The translations under genes were made by a program, and so were the position numbers. The notes under the pieces are model-generated. The model had not been told where the DNA came from. It did no database searches and saw only the letters and a program-made list of their open reading frames with translations. A stretch of 60,064 nucleotides of DNA from Candidatus Omnitrophota bacterium (GTDB taxonomy: Bacteria > Omnitrophota > Gorgyraeia > JAUYCX01): NCBI GenBank assembly GCA_030692045.1, contig JAUYCX010000015.1, forward strand, positions 1 through 60,064, in the 5' to 3' direction. This document shows positions 33,043 through 43,559 of this stretch, in pieces; within the stretch, counting starts at the first letter, position 1; the number at the start of each line of letters is the position of its first letter.

Positions 33043-33980
33043 TTTTTCTTCTCCAATGCCTCTAATTTTTCCATTGCCCAACTTGCCCATACGCTATTAG
33101 GGTAATCGGCAATTATATGTTTATAGTATATTTTGGCAGGTTCGATTTTTTTCTGTTTTTCGTAAAATTTTGCTATATTAAAATTGCTTTCTGCTTCTAT
33201 ATTTTTTAAATCTTGCATCTGTTTCTTGGCATCTGTCGTTAGTTCTGCCTCTGGATAAACCTTCACAAATTCTTCAAATTCTTTAAGTGCTGACTTGGTG
33301 CTGCTCTGATCATAATTAGGCTTTAGAGAACTTTGTGCATCACTTAAAGCAATCTGATATTTGGCTGCCTTTACCCATTCGCTTAGAGGATATTCATTAA
33401 TCACCTTTTCAAATTCCTCTTTTGACTCAGGATACATACCTATACTTTTGTAGAATAAACCAATCTTATATTGTGCAATAGGGGCGTATTTTCCATAAGG
33501 GGCATTGTTCACAACTGCGCGTAAAATCTCAACCACATTATAATCCCTTCCGGCGACTGCTTCTAATACCTTGCTTCTTTGAGTTTTAAAAAGCTTGTCG
33601 GCAATCATATATTCTTTTTCTACTATCTCTTGTGTCCTTTCGCTAAAGGGATATTTTTTAATCACCTTATCATAGGCCTTAAATGCCTCATAAGGCTTAT
33701 TTAATTTTTCTAAACATACGCCAATAAAAAATTGAGCCTCGGCCGCCTCTTTGGAACGGCCAAAATGCCTGATTAGCTTTTCAAATTCAGTCTTAGCTTT
33801 TTCGTAGTTTTTATTGTCGAGCAAACTCTTGGCGAATTCCAATTGCTCATTGGGATTGGCTTTAACTGCATACTTTGGATTTATCCACCTGCCAGTTTTG
33901 GGCGTCCAAATCCAATAGGCGTATGCGAAATTGGCTGATAAAAAAAAGAAAAAACTCAAAATAATTAATACTCGTTTCAT
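33039..33980 (-). CDS. BamD-like outer-membrane assembly TPR protein
   Basis: 313 residues. An N-terminal signal peptide (4-21, ending FAYAYW) precedes a tetratricopeptide solenoid of about five repeats (QLEFAKSLLDNKNYEKAKTEFEKL, AAEAQFFIGVCLEKLNKPYEAF, APIAQYKIGLFYKSIGMYPESKEEFEKV). This is the BamD/YfiO plan. Unlike classical BamD there is no lipobox Cys after the signal peptide, so it may be a soluble periplasmic protein or anchored through the WIWTPKTGRW segment. Coupled to lptE, which favours an outer-membrane role. Confidence 0.75.
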   Translation of the reverse strand: MKRVLIILSFFFFLSANFAYAYWIWTPKTGRWINPKYAVKANPNEQLEFAKSLLDNKNYEKAKTEFEKLIRHFGRSKEAAEAQFFIGVCLEKLNKPYEAFKAYDKVIKKYPFSERTQEIVEKEYMIADKLFKTQRSKVLEAVAGRDYNVVEILRAVVNNAPYGKYAPIAQYKIGLFYKSIGMYPESKEEFEKVINEYPLSEWVKAAKYQIALSDAQSSLKPNYDQSSTKSALKEFEEFVKVYPEAELTTDAKKQMQDLKNIEAESNFNIAKFYEKQKKIEPAKIYYKHIIADYPNSVWASWAMEKLEALEKKK

Positions 33981-34084
33981 AGACTTAAACTCCCATTTTC
34001 TTTTTCTAATGCAGTAAATTTAGCATACTTATTTAGGTTTGTCAATTTATTCAACTTAACCTAATAATCAAATCTATGCTTAAT

Positions 34085-35602
34085 TTATAGCTTTGGTTGG
34101 GCAGGCCTAATTAAGGAAAAAGCTGCAATCACCAAAAGATAATATACCAGAACCGGATAAATATTTATGGATTTAAGATAAAAATATGCTAAGGGTAATT
34201 TGCTAAATAGATATGCACTTCTAAGCAGGATATCTATACAAAATTTTGTGCTGTTGGCAAAGACAAAGGCAATTGCAGGGAAAATGCTTCCCGCTACAAT
34301 GAGACACAATCCTGTAACAATCAAAAAAGATACCAGGGGCACAATAAACAAGTTTGCCAAAAGTGTAACAGGCGTTAAGATGTTAAAATAATAAACAGTC
34401 AAACCTAAAACTCCAATGTAGGCAGAAATAGAAATAGTTACTGAGCGCAATAACCAAATTAACATTCTTGATTTTATATTTAACCATTTCAAAATTGATT
34501 TCTCTATTTTTGCCGACATCCAAACTATAGAAATAACACTGATAAAAGAAAGCTGAAATCCTACATCAAATAAAGTCTGCGGGTTAAGTGCTAGTATTAT
34601 CAAGGCTGCAAAGGAAAGAGAATTATAAATCTCAGTTTCTCTCTCCAGTAAAATACCTACTAAAAAGACAATTGCCATAATGCTTGCCCTTACAACTGAG
34701 GGGCTTGCGCCAGTAAGAATGCAATAGACAATTATTAAAATTATGGTTATGCCAAAACGAACCTTTCGATTTATGTGCAAGGCTCTTAAGAAAATTAGTT
34801 CAATAAAGGTAACTATTCCCACATTAAAACCGCTGATTGCCAAGATATGAGCTGTTCCAGTTTGGATAAAAAGATTATTTATCTCTTTGGAAAGAAAGCT
34901 GCGTTCTCCTAAAATAATTGCCTCTAAAATTGCTGATTCACTCAACGACAAATTCTGGCGGATTATATTTTGTATCTTGTTTTTTGCCTTTAAAGAGATT
35001 GCTTTTAAGAAATTTGCTTGGTTTTTTGCAATCTGCTCAATTCTATTATTCTTTCTTATGCTGAATATAAAATGTATGCCTTGTGCTAAAAGGTAATTTG
35101 CATAGTTCAATTTCCCTCCCAAATAAAAATTTTTAGGAGCAAATAACTTGCCTTCTAAAATTAAATAATCGCCGTATGAAAAATTATATTTTGCAAAGCT
35201 TCTTACCAATACCTTGCCGCTAATTTTATACCAGTTATCTAAAAGATTAATCTCTTTCGCTTCAACGATAAAATTAGTTGTGCTTATCTTACTTGGACTT
35301 CTATATTTTGGCTCAGAGGTAATAATTCCTTTTAAAAAAATTGGCTGATTTTTTATAAAGCTCAATTTAGAAATATGATCGGCCTTGAATGTGGTTGCAT
35401 TACTGTAAAAAATACCGCCTAAAACAAGATAAAAAATTAAGATAAAAAGCGTGGAGAGCTTGGTTTGCCTCAGTACAATGATACTTGCAGTTATTGCAAA
35501 GACCGCCAAAAGATATAATGCAAGAAAAGGGATGTGGATAAACCTCTCTAAGCAAATCCCAACACAAAAAAGAATGCCAATTACAAATAGTGGCCGATGC
35601 AT
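34085..35602 (-). CDS. comEC: ComEC/Rec2-type DNA uptake channel, core only
   Basis: 505 residues: an N-terminal DUF4131-like beta domain between membrane helices (45-200), then the Competence domain with LFIQTGTAHILAISGFNVGI and GASPSVVRASIMA, both diagnostic for ComEC. The channel carries single-stranded DNA across the inner membrane. The C-terminal metallo-beta-lactamase domain found in long ComEC proteins is absent; the protein ends after the last helix. It lies 8 nt after comEA, consistent with a DNA-uptake operon. Confidence 0.88.
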   Translation of the reverse strand: MHRPLFVIGILFCVGICLERFIHIPFLALYLLAVFAITASIIVLRQTKLSTLFILIFYLVLGGIFYSNATTFKADHISKLSFIKNQPIFLKGIITSEPKYRSPSKISTTNFIVEAKEINLLDNWYKISGKVLVRSFAKYNFSYGDYLILEGKLFAPKNFYLGGKLNYANYLLAQGIHFIFSIRKNNRIEQIAKNQANFLKAISLKAKNKIQNIIRQNLSLSESAILEAIILGERSFLSKEINNLFIQTGTAHILAISGFNVGIVTFIELIFLRALHINRKVRFGITIILIIVYCILTGASPSVVRASIMAIVFLVGILLERETEIYNSLSFAALIILALNPQTLFDVGFQLSFISVISIVWMSAKIEKSILKWLNIKSRMLIWLLRSVTISISAYIGVLGLTVYYFNILTPVTLLANLFIVPLVSFLIVTGLCLIVAGSIFPAIAFVFANSTKFCIDILLRSAYLFSKLPLAYFYLKSINIYPVLVYYLLVIAAFSLIRPAQPKL

Positions 35603-35610
35603 TCTATCTT

Positions 35611-35946
35611 TTAATCCAATGTTAAAAACGGTCTTATTTGATTAAATTTTGTTTGACTGATGCCTTTTATTAGCTTTAGTTCTTCGGGGGATTTAAATGG
35701 GCCTTTATGGAATTTAAAATCAACTATGGCTTCTGCCAAAACTGGCCCAATTGCAGGTATCTTAGCCAAATCTTGAAGGCCGGCGCGGTTAAGATTTACC
35801 TTTCGAGAGAAATTTTGTTGCTCAATAATCTTCTGAATATCTAATGAGGGCGCCTTTTTTTGATAAAAATTTATGCCAACTCCCAAAAGAGCAATTAAAC
35901 CTACAAATATTAAAACTAATCTTTCCTGTTTTGTTAAGTTAAGCAT
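35611..35946 (-). CDS. comEA: ComEA-type helix-hairpin-helix DNA-binding protein
   Basis: 111 residues: one N-terminal membrane helix (about 9-27), a short linker, then two helix-hairpin-helix motifs (VNLNRAGLQDLAKIPAIG and SPEELKLIKGISQTKFNQ, about 50-107). ComEA binds incoming DNA in the periplasm. Placed between the HD-GYP gene (8-nt overlap) and comEC (8-nt gap). Confidence 0.88.
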   Translation of the reverse strand: MLNLTKQERLVLIFVGLIALLGVGINFYQKKAPSLDIQKIIEQQNFSRKVNLNRAGLQDLAKIPAIGPVLAEAIVDFKFHKGPFKSPEELKLIKGISQTKFNQIRPFLTLD

Positions 35947-36760
35947 AGAAGCGATCCATAATCTTTAAGAATGTATTTACGATTTTTGGATCGAATTGTG
36001 TGCCAGAGTTATTCAAAAGCTCTGAAATAATCTCTGCTTTGGAGAGGTTTTGTTTATAGGGGCGGTTGGACCTCATTGCATCAAAGGCATCTGCAACAGC
36101 CATTATGCGAGCACCTATTGAGATTTGCTCGCCCTTAATACCGTCAGGATAGCCCTTGCCGTCATATCTTTCATGGTGGTGACGAATAATATCTTTTTCT
36201 CTATCTAAAAATTTTAAAGGTTCGAGAATATTCACACCCTTTGCCGGATGGGTTCTAATAATATTCATCTTTTCTTCATCAAGATTACCTTCTGCAAAAA
36301 GAACATCGTCACTTATGCCAATCTTTCCAATATCGTGAAGTTTTCCGGACCTTTCAATTATTTCAATATCCAACTCCATAAGACCCATTTCTCTAGCGAT
36401 TGCCACAGAATACTTTGTCACTCTCTCTGAATGGCCGTAGGTGTATCTATCCTTTGCCTCTTGACTTAAAACCAAAGCCATAATGGTATCCACATGGCTT
36501 TCTTTAATCAAATTCTGAGTGAGCATCAACTCTAAGTTAATCGTTTGGAGTTGGTTTCTGTCAGACATTTCAGCCAGCCACAAATAGCAAATGCAAATAA
36601 AAGCGATAGAAATAGAAAATGCATCAGGAACAATTTTAAATTTGTAAACCATAGAAAGGAATTGAAAAAATATCAGCAGGAATAAAATAAATAATGTGTA
36701 TAATTTAAAGGTGCTGTTTTTTTCAAAAATATTTTTGTATTTTGCGAAATCTTCTTGCAT
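35939..36760 (-). CDS. Membrane HD-GYP cyclic-di-GMP phosphodiesterase
   Basis: 273 residues. Two N-terminal membrane helices (about 20-60) followed by an HD-GYP domain: YGHSERVTKYS, KLHDIGKIGI (HD), HHERYDGKGYP (GYP variant) and ARIMAVADAFDAMRSNRPY. All metal ligands appear present. It degrades cyclic di-GMP to pGpG or GMP. With the PilT-like ATPase and the STAS-PilZ protein in the window, a role in surface or pilus control is plausible. Starts 4 nt after leuS and overlaps comEA. Confidence 0.9.
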   Translation of the reverse strand: MQEDFAKYKNIFEKNSTFKLYTLFILFLLIFFQFLSMVYKFKIVPDAFSISIAFICICYLWLAEMSDRNQLQTINLELMLTQNLIKESHVDTIMALVLSQEAKDRYTYGHSERVTKYSVAIAREMGLMELDIEIIERSGKLHDIGKIGISDDVLFAEGNLDEEKMNIIRTHPAKGVNILEPLKFLDREKDIIRHHHERYDGKGYPDGIKGEQISIGARIMAVADAFDAMRSNRPYKQNLSKAEIISELLNNSGTQFDPKIVNTFLKIMDRFYA

Positions 36761-36764
36761 AAGT

Positions 36765-39236
36765 TTATTCTATTACAATATTAACCAATTTATTCGGCAC
36801 AACCACAATACGCTCTAGTCTTTTATATTGTACATAATCTTGCACCCTTTTATCAAGAAGAATTTTTTGTTTTAATTCTTCCTCGCTTATATCAGTTGCA
36901 ACCTCAATTTTAGAGCGCAGCTTTCCATTTATCTGGATAATAATAGTTGTTGTATCTTGTATAATTGCTTGGTGATTATATTCAGGCCATTTGGCGTCGA
37001 GTATGCTTAAAGTTTTTTCCCCCATCATCTGCCACATTTCTTCGCAGATATGGGGAATAAAAGGAGCTAAAAGTAAAACAACTGTCTCAATTGCTTCAGG
37101 GATGAGTTGACTGGGCATTTGCGATTTTGAAGTCCAAATTAAATAAATTTCATTAACTAATTCCATTATGGCTGATATGGCAGTATTAAACCCGGCATTA
37201 TTATCAATATCTTCGGTAACTTTTTTTATGGTGGAATGAATTTTAAAGTTTAAATTCTTGGTTAATTTAGAATCTTCGCTGGACAAGCCCGAATGTTTTT
37301 GTTTATGATAAATCTCTAAAAGATTCCATACGCGGTTGATAAACCTCCAAGCGCCTTCAATTGCCTGGGTATTCCATTCCATCTCATCTTCTGGCGGGGC
37401 AGCAAAAAGTATATAGAGCCTGACTGTATCTGCGCCGTATGCTTTAATTATCTCGTCGGGGTCAACGATATTTCCTTTGGATTTTGACATAACCTCGCCA
37501 TTTTTTAGAACCATTCCTTGCGTTAAGAGTTTTATAAATGGCTCCTCAAACTTCACTAATCCTAAATCTTTAAAAAATTTTGTAAAAAACCGAGAGTATA
37601 GTAAATGCAAAACCGCATGCTCAATGCCTCCAATGTAATAGTCTACAGGCATCCAGTAATCAGCTTCTTGCGTGTCAAAAATTTGAAGATTATTTTTTGG
37701 GCTGGTAAAACGCAAAAAATACCACGAGGAATCAAAGAATGTCGCCATAGTATCGGTTTCGCGAGCCGCACTTTCTTTACATTTAGGGCAATTTGTGTTT
37801 ACAAATTCTTTAACTCTAAGAAGAGGACTTCCACCCTTACCAGAGATTTTTACATCTTCTGGTAAATACACAGGCAAATCCTCTTGTGCTACTGGAACAA
37901 TGCCGCAATTTTTACAGTAAATAATAGGAATGGGAGTGCCCCAATAACGTTGTCGGGAAATCAACCAATCACGTAACCTCCAATGGACGGTGCGTTTGCC
38001 AATTTTAAGTTCTTCCATCCAATTGGCAATTTTTTCTTTTGCTTCGACACTGCTTAAGCCATTGAATTGAGCTGAATTTATCTGAATGCCATCTAACTCA
38101 TAAGCCTCTTGTAAATCTTCAACTTTCTCAATTTTGTTCTCTGGGTTTTGGATAACGATGCGTATTGGCAATTTATGTTCCTTGGCAAACAAAAAATCTC
38201 TTTGGTCATGAGCAGGTACTGCCATTATTGCGCCAGTTCCATATTCCATTAAAACATAATCCGCAACCCAAATAGGAATTTCCTCATTATTAACTGGATT
38301 TATCGCAAATGCTCCGGTAAAAACTCCCTCTTTTTTTACATCTGATGAGGTTCGCATAATTTTGCTTTCTTTTTTAACCCTTTCCATAAAGAAACGCACC
38401 CTTTTTTCTTGAGCAGAACCCTTAATTATTTTTTCAACCAAAGGGTGTTCAGGTGCAAACACCAAATATGTTGCGCCGAAAATAGTATCTTGGCGCGTGG
38501 TAAAAACTGGAATGACTTCATTGCTTGTCTTAAGTCGAAAATAAATCTCCACCCCAAAACTTTTGCCAATCCAATTAGACTGCATTGTGGTAACCCGTTT
38601 TGGCCAGTAATTAAGAAGCTCTAAATCCTTTAGTAAACTCTCTGAATAATGGGTTATCTTTAAATACCATTGCTCTAATTCCTTCTGGATAACCGCGCTT
38701 TGGCATCGCCAACAACCTCCCTGTATAACCTCTTCATTGGCAAGTGTAGTCTGACAACTCTCGCACCAGTTAACAGATGAAATTTTTTTGTAGGCAAGGC
38801 CGCGCTCAAACATCTTTAAAAAAATCCACTGATTCCATTTGTAATATTCTGGCTGACAAGTAGAAATTTCTCTTTCCCAGTCATAGGAAAAACCCATTCT
38901 TTTCATTTCTTCGCGCATTAATTCAATACAATTGTAAGTCCATGTGGCAGGGTTAGTTTTATTTTTTATGGCAGCATTTTCCGCCGGCTGTCCAAAGGCA
39001 TCAAAACCCATAGGGTGCAAGACATTAAAGGCGCACATCCTTTTAAAACGCGCCAGACAATCGGCAATGGTATAATTACGCACATGGCCCATATGCAGTT
39101 TTCCCGAGGGATAAGGAAACATCTCTAAAAGATAAAACTTTTGTCTGTCCTTCTTTGCTTCGGCTTTGAAAATCTGTTTCTCCTGCCAGATTTTCTGCCA
39201 TTTCTCTTCAATGTCTTTAAAAGGATATTTTGCCAT
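36765..39236 (-). CDS. leuS: Leucyl-tRNA synthetase
   Basis: 823 residues, normal for the bacterial single-chain enzyme. The HIGH motif is [15 protein letters not shown], and the KMSKS motif is [14 protein letters not shown]. The CP1 editing domain lies between ([21 protein letters not shown]). Two Cys pairs (WCESC/CWRC and YCKNC/NCPKC) form zinc knuckles. Its ATG shares an A with the TAA of the DUF2207 gene (TAATG). First of a run leuS, HD-GYP, comEA, comEC on the minus strand. Confidence 0.97.
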   Translation of the reverse strand: MAKYPFKDIEEKWQKIWQEKQIFKAEAKKDRQKFYLLEMFPYPSGKLHMGHVRNYTIADCLARFKRMCAFNVLHPMGFDAFGQPAENAAIKNKTNPATWTYNCIELMREEMKRMGFSYDWEREISTCQPEYYKWNQWIFLKMFERGLAYKKISSVNWCESCQTTLANEEVIQGGCWRCQSAVIQKELEQWYLKITHYSESLLKDLELLNYWPKRVTTMQSNWIGKSFGVEIYFRLKTSNEVIPVFTTRQDTIFGATYLVFAPEHPLVEKIIKGSAQEKRVRFFMERVKKESKIMRTSSDVKKEGVFTGAFAINPVNNEEIPIWVADYVLMEYGTGAIMAVPAHDQRDFLFAKEHKLPIRIVIQNPENKIEKVEDLQEAYELDGIQINSAQFNGLSSVEAKEKIANWMEELKIGKRTVHWRLRDWLISRQRYWGTPIPIIYCKNCGIVPVAQEDLPVYLPEDVKISGKGGSPLLRVKEFVNTNCPKCKESAARETDTMATFFDSSWYFLRFTSPKNNLQIFDTQEADYWMPVDYYIGGIEHAVLHLLYSRFFTKFFKDLGLVKFEEPFIKLLTQGMVLKNGEVMSKSKGNIVDPDEIIKAYGADTVRLYILFAAPPEDEMEWNTQAIEGAWRFINRVWNLLEIYHKQKHSGLSSEDSKLTKNLNFKIHSTIKKVTEDIDNNAGFNTAISAIMELVNEIYLIWTSKSQMPSQLIPEAIETVVLLLAPFIPHICEEMWQMMGEKTLSILDAKWPEYNHQAIIQDTTTIIIQINGKLRSKIEVATDISEEELKQKILLDKRVQDYVQYKRLERIVVVPNKLVNIVIE

Positions 39237-41008
39237 TACCAGGAACTTCCTCCTCCGCCGCCAAAACCACCGCCTGAAAAGCCGCCTCCGCCAAAACCGC
39301 CGCCCGAAGATACAGTGCGCGGCATTGAGGTAAAAGCAGTGTTCATAGAGTTGATGGAGCGATTTAAATCATAGATAAAATAATTTAGCGAAAACCCTCC
39401 AGCGTAATCTCCAGAAAACCAATCCGGCGGCTGTTTGTAAATATCTGCAAAAATTTTTGCCCATTGGCTGGAAATGCCTAAACAAATTGCAAAGGGTAGC
39501 ATTTTTTCAAAGATATTGTGGCGCTGCTCAAATTGAATTTTTTCCTTGTCTGTGCGTACTAAAAACTCCTCGAATCCTAAAATCTTTCCGTACAAATCCA
39601 TACCCTTTCTGGTTTTTGCCGGCATATATTTTGCAAAGGCAAGGATAATTATTGCGCTTATTCCTAAAGATAAAGCCAAGGGAAAGAAAACAAATAGAAA
39701 AAAGGCGATTGAAAGTAAGACTAGGCCAAAGCCTCGATAAAGTTTAACTATTTTTTCTGGATTATTTTTATAAAAACCACGTTTTATCAAATCATCAATA
39801 ATTTCTTCTTTTATATTAGCTAAACTTTTATAAAAATTATTTTCTAATTCGGACAATTCCACGAATTCGCCAACCTTGATATAATTTGCCAATCCTGTAA
39901 AGCTTGCACTTCTACTTGTCGGCACCTCAAATAGCCCTTTAAGAATAGTTTTCTCAAAAGGCTTTAAAGACTTATCTTGAGAGTAATCTTTTAATTTTAC
40001 AAACGAATATTTTCTTTGAAAGAACATTGCATCAGTTTTAACTATTTTTAAATAACCCCTGACTGCCAAATCAATAATTGTGGCTGATATATCTCTAATG
40101 TCTATTTTGTCATCAATAAGCGTGCCTATCTCTGCAGGCAAAAGACCCTCGGGTGGCTTATATTCAACAACCACACTTTTTAGCAATTGCGGGTCTTTGC
40201 CATATTCTTTCCAGATGCTAAACATTACCAAAAATACTATTAAAGGTATAATTAGAAGCAGAGCAAAAGAAAGCCAATTATACTTAGTAGGTGTTCCCTT
40301 TGCAAAGGGCAAACTCACTGTTGCAGTTCTTTCCAGGCGGGAAACTTCTACAATGCCTTTTGGCCAACCTACTACAATTGTTAATCCCTCATAAGGAAGG
40401 TAACGTCCAGCCTTAAAAGTTATATGCTCCTCATCAACTATCTGAGTTTGCACATCATTTGAACGCGAACCGTAGCGGCCAGAATATGCGGCAGTTAATA
40501 AAAACTCTTTTTTTATGGGCTCTGGCAAGATAAGGTTAATGGTTACATTATTTATGGGCGCGTCCCATTCTGTGCCGATGGCATTCCAGAATAACTCATC
40601 GTGGTTAGCTAAATAAAGAATGACTCCTTTTACTTTATACTTTATAACAAATGTTTTTTTTGTGGAAAAGGTTTGGTATGGCGAGCCAATTTTGAGTCGC
40701 TTGAATATTCCATAACGATATTCCTCGTACTTCCAGCGTAAACCATTTTCGTCATAAATATCTAAAATTTGGAACTGCAAATTTAAGCTATTACCCTGTT
40801 GGTCGCGATAACTTATAGGAATATCCCTAAATATTCCGTGCTTGGGCTGGTCGGAAAAATCCGCCACAATTTTTTCCGTCACCAAAATTGAACTATCCTT
40901 GTTTATATCAATATTGACTTCGAAATCATCTATCTGCCAAGCGTAAATGCGGCTGGTAAATATAAACAAAGCTATAAATACTAAAATAGTTATTTTCTTG
41001 GTCGCCAC
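39236..41008 (-). CDS. DUF2207 membrane protein with Gly-rich C-terminus
   Basis: 590 residues. Signal peptide (6-23), a large extracytoplasmic N-terminal domain ([19 protein letters not shown], typical of DUF2207), a membrane helix at about 245-265, a cytosolic segment with winged-helix-like [19 protein letters not shown], further helices at 430-465 and a tail of [16 protein letters not shown] ending SSW. The Gly-rich end is normal for the family. DUF2207 proteins usually pair with LemA proteins, and a lemA-like gene lies 210 nt upstream on the same strand. Function unknown. Confidence 0.88.
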   Translation of the reverse strand: MATKKITILVFIALFIFTSRIYAWQIDDFEVNIDINKDSSILVTEKIVADFSDQPKHGIFRDIPISYRDQQGNSLNLQFQILDIYDENGLRWKYEEYRYGIFKRLKIGSPYQTFSTKKTFVIKYKVKGVILYLANHDELFWNAIGTEWDAPINNVTINLILPEPIKKEFLLTAAYSGRYGSRSNDVQTQIVDEEHITFKAGRYLPYEGLTIVVGWPKGIVEVSRLERTATVSLPFAKGTPTKYNWLSFALLLIIPLIVFLVMFSIWKEYGKDPQLLKSVVVEYKPPEGLLPAEIGTLIDDKIDIRDISATIIDLAVRGYLKIVKTDAMFFQRKYSFVKLKDYSQDKSLKPFEKTILKGLFEVPTSRSASFTGLANYIKVGEFVELSELENNFYKSLANIKEEIIDDLIKRGFYKNNPEKIVKLYRGFGLVLLSIAFFLFVFFPLALSLGISAIIILAFAKYMPAKTRKGMDLYGKILGFEEFLVRTDKEKIQFEQRHNIFEKMLPFAICLGISSQWAKIFADIYKQPPDWFSGDYAGGFSLNYFIYDLNRSINSMNTAFTSMPRTVSSGGGFGGGGFSGGGFGGGGGSSW

Positions 41009-41044
41009 TTAACACTCCAATATTATTGTTGTTAAATAATCTGT

Positions 41045-41186
41045 CTAAATCCGAAGCACGAAATCCGAATCTCGAAACAATTCTCCAATTTTCAAAATTC
41101 AAATTTTCTAAACAATCATTTAGGTCATTTGAACATTAGGATTTAGAATTTGTTTCGAATTTCGATATTCGATATTCGGATTTAGG
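41045..41186. repeat. TTCGAATTTCG/ATCCGAA-type palindrome
   Basis: The left arm (41045-41079) is CTAAATCCGAAGCACG-like. The right arm (41151-41186) is its imperfect complement, ending ATTCGGATTTA. It fills most of the DUF2207-LemA spacer (41009-41219), where I see no gene. Confidence 0.7.
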
Positions 41187-41219
41187 TTAACTTTAAGTTA
41201 GCAATGAAGCTTTATCTCA

Positions 41220-41792
41220 CTAAAATTTCACCTCCGGGGCTTTACGTTCTGCCTCAGGAACATCCAATTGAAAGAAATCCCTCTTTTTGAAATTCAGCAT
41301 ATTGGCAAAAATATTATTGGGAAAGACTTCCAGTTGCGTATTTAAGTCGCGCACAACAGCATTATAATATCTACGCGCAGACTGAATTACCTCTTCAATT
41401 TCGCTTAAACTGGTTTGCAGTTTTAAGAAATTTTCATTTGCCTTTAACTGCGGATAACTCTCAGCCACGGCAAATAGCGATTTTAAAGCGCCAGTTAAGA
41501 AATTCTCTGCTTGACCCTTTTGGCTTACATCAGTTACACCCATTGCCTTTGCCCTTGCCTCAATTACGGATTGCAAGGTAGTGCGTTCGTGTTTGGCATA
41601 ACCCTCAACAGTGGCAACCAAATTTGGGATAATGTCATAACGCCTTTTAAGCTGAACATCTGTATCAGACCAAGCATTTTCCGAGCGAACCTTTAATTGA
41701 ATCAGCGAATTGTAAAGATTAACTGCCCAAAAAATTAACCCCAAAATAACTACCAATAGTGCTGCAAAAACAATACCCAATATCGAAAACAT
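41220..41792 (-). CDS. LemA family protein
   Basis: About 190 residues from ATG 41792, which overlaps the upstream endonuclease stop (TGATG) with GGAGG 7 nt before; a GTG at 41798 is an alternative. One N-terminal membrane helix (3-27), then the LemA helical bundle: LYNSLIQLKVRSENAWSD, VQLKRRYDIIPNLV and LEVFPNNIFANMLNFKKRDFF. Its role is not defined; it is commonly found with DUF2207 or TPM proteins. Confidence 0.9.
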   Translation of the reverse strand: MFSILGIVFAALLVVILGLIFWAVNLYNSLIQLKVRSENAWSDTDVQLKRRYDIIPNLVATVEGYAKHERTTLQSVIEARAKAMGVTDVSQKGQAENFLTGALKSLFAVAESYPQLKANENFLKLQTSLSEIEEVIQSARRYYNAVVRDLNTQLEVFPNNIFANMLNFKKRDFFQLDVPEAERKAPEVKF

Positions 41793-42646
41793 CAACACAC
41801 CTCCTTTTTAATTAGCTGCCTAATAATTGCCAGATTTCTTTTATCGTCGGATTCAGTTGTCTTGGGTGTCTCCAAAATAAATGGCAGGTCTCTAAACTTG
41901 GGGTAATTAACAATGTTACGGAATCCCCCAATTCCAATTTTGCCCTTGCCGATATGCTCGTGCCTATCGCGAAGGCTGCCTAATTTATCCTTGGAATCAT
42001 TAAGATGAATTAGCTTTAACCATTTGAGCCCTATCAATTTGTCCATTTCATCCAGAGTTTTATCTAATCCGTCTTTTGTTGCGATATCATAGCCAGCAGA
42101 GAAACCATGACATGTATCAAAACAAATACCAATTCTTTTTTGCTCTTGGATATTGTTAATAATCTTTTGCTGATGCTGGAATTTATAACCCAGCCAAGAG
42201 CCGCTGCCAGAAGTGTTTTCCAAAAGCAAGATTACCTTTAAACCTTTAGTTTTCTGGAAGATTATATTTAAAGCTTGGCTAAATCTTTTTATACCTACCC
42301 TTTCGCCGCTTTTCTTATGGCTGCCCATATGGCTAACTAAATATTCTGCACCCAGAATTTCTGCCTCTTTTAAATATTCAATATAATATTTTATAGAGGC
42401 TTGATAAAGTTTCTTAAATGGGCTGGCTAGATTAGTTAAATATGGCACATGGATAAATAAAGGATAGATTTTTGCCTTTTCTCGCCTTTGACGAAATTCC
42501 TTTATATCCTCTGTGTTTAATCTTGTATTACGCCATTCCCGCGGGCTGCGGCTGAAAATCTGAATAGTGTTACAGCCCAATTGTTTAGCACGGTCAATGG
42601 CTTCATAAATCTTTCCAGCGATAGAGACATGCACACCTAATCTCAC
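41792..42646 (-). CDS. nfo: Endonuclease IV (AP endonuclease)
   Basis: About 284 residues if translation starts at GTG 42646 (MRLGVHVSIAGK), which aligns with the start of known endonuclease IV. A longer frame to 42724 would be made from a TTCGCG-type repeat (MFDSREFAFN). The TIM-barrel zinc motifs are visible: LVSHMGSH, LLENTSGSG, GICFDTCHGFSAG, HLNDSK and RHEHIGKG. Cuts DNA at abasic sites. Coupled to the LemA gene downstream. Confidence 0.9.
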   Translation of the reverse strand: MRLGVHVSIAGKIYEAIDRAKQLGCNTIQIFSRSPREWRNTRLNTEDIKEFRQRREKAKIYPLFIHVPYLTNLASPFKKLYQASIKYYIEYLKEAEILGAEYLVSHMGSHKKSGERVGIKRFSQALNIIFQKTKGLKVILLLENTSGSGSWLGYKFQHQQKIINNIQEQKRIGICFDTCHGFSAGYDIATKDGLDKTLDEMDKLIGLKWLKLIHLNDSKDKLGSLRDRHEHIGKGKIGIGGFRNIVNYPKFRDLPFILETPKTTESDDKRNLAIIRQLIKKEVC

Positions 42647-42689
42647 AACAGGTTTAATTCTAACAAATCGCCCACTTTGCGTCAAGGTA

Positions 42690-42740
42690 ATGTTGTTAAA
42701 CGCGAATTCACGCGAATCAAACACGAATTTACGCTAATTT
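42690..42740. repeat. AATTCGCG/AATTTACGCTAA-type repeat
   Basis: CGCGAATTCACGCGAATC followed by CACGAATTTACGCTAATT. Similar units occur at 50828-50868 and 54241-54325, each at a gene edge. Confidence 0.6.
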
Positions 42741-42769
42741 GTATATTTAAAGCAAAAGACATATTAACC

Positions 42770-42798
42770 TTGCCAAAACGGTTAAAAAGAATTAAAAT
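42770..42798 (+). promoter_or_regulatory. Promoter of the three-gene small-protein cluster
   Basis: TTGCCA (42770-42775), a 17-nt spacer and TAAAAT (42793-42798), each one base from consensus. It lies 24 nt before the start at 42823. Confidence 0.6.
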
Positions 42799-42822
42799 AA
42801 TTTTTATCACAAAGGAATGGAA

Positions 42823-43218
42823 ATGATAGCATTAAAAGGGCTCATCGCTAGATATGGTGTGTTAATATTAATTTGCTCGGTTTTTTTAATAGGAAGTTAT
42901 ATTACTAACAAGTCTAAAGCCATACATGTTAAAGATATAAACTGGACACCGACAAGCGGCAAAATAGATGTATCTTTTACACTGTACAATAATAAAAAAA
43001 AGGACTTAGTTGCTAATGTCTATATTGCTGTTTATGGTACACCTTTTAGTTTATCATTGGCGAGGGGTAACCCTGTGGTTGATTTGGTTGGTGACAAGAG
43101 AATAAGTATAGAATTAAAAGGAGGCGAAAAAAAAGTAGTAAAAGAAACGGTGGTTCTCTCGCCATTAGCTAAAGCCGATAAAGTTGACGTAATGGTTAAC
43201 GCATCCGCCCCAAAGTAA
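42823..43218 (+). CDS. Membrane-anchored small protein, unknown
   Basis: 131 residues from ATG 42823 (AAAGGA at a workable distance; ATG 42817 would touch that site). One N-terminal membrane helix (about 9-27), then a predicted beta-rich extracytoplasmic domain (KDINWTPTSGKIDVSFTLYN, KRISIELKGGEKKVVKETVVL) resembling a single Ig-like or DUF-type sandwich. I recognise no family. It is the first of three small genes in a row, all with membrane segments and with their own promoter. Confidence 0.65.
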   Translation: MIALKGLIARYGVLILICSVFLIGSYITNKSKAIHVKDINWTPTSGKIDVSFTLYNNKKKDLVANVYIAVYGTPFSLSLARGNPVVDLVGDKRISIELKGGEKKVVKETVVLSPLAKADKVDVMVNASAPK

Positions 43219-43275
43219 AGGAACAGTTTAAATCATCCGTTTTATTATTTGGGCAACAAGAACATTGAGGGAAAG

Positions 43276-43527
43276 ATGAGGAAGATTAAGACAGGTTTTA
43301 TGTTTATAGAACTTTTGTTGGTTCTTGCGATAATTATGTTTATTGCCTTCAAAGTATTTAAGTTGTATTTTAAGAATCCTTCCCTTAACAAAGAGACGCA
43401 AAAAGTTATATCAGAACAAGGTATAAATACCACAAGTTATAAATCAATTATAGATAGCACCAAAAAAAAGTTACAGGGCATTCAGGACCAACATATAGAG
43501 AAACTGGGCAATACAACAAATGAATAA
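43276..43527 (+). CDS. Type IV pilin-like short protein
   Basis: 83 residues from ATG 43276 (AGGGA upstream). The N-terminus MRKIKTGFMFIELLLVLAII is a class III signal: a basic leader, Gly before Phe, and Glu at position +5 of the mature chain, as processed by prepilin peptidase. After the hydrophobic helix only about 55 polar residues remain, too short for a normal pilin head. It may be a minor pseudopilin, a degenerate pilin or a regulatory peptide. No other pilin gene is nearby. Confidence 0.6.
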   Translation: MRKIKTGFMFIELLLVLAIIMFIAFKVFKLYFKNPSLNKETQKVISEQGINTTSYKSIIDSTKKKLQGIQDQHIEKLGNTTNE

Positions 43528-43559
43528 AAAACAATTAACAGTTGCTTAGAGGTAATTAT

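Noticed and set aside
41798-41798. GTG start of the LemA gene
   Set aside because: ATG 41792 has better spacing to GGAGG and overlaps the upstream stop; GTG remains possible.
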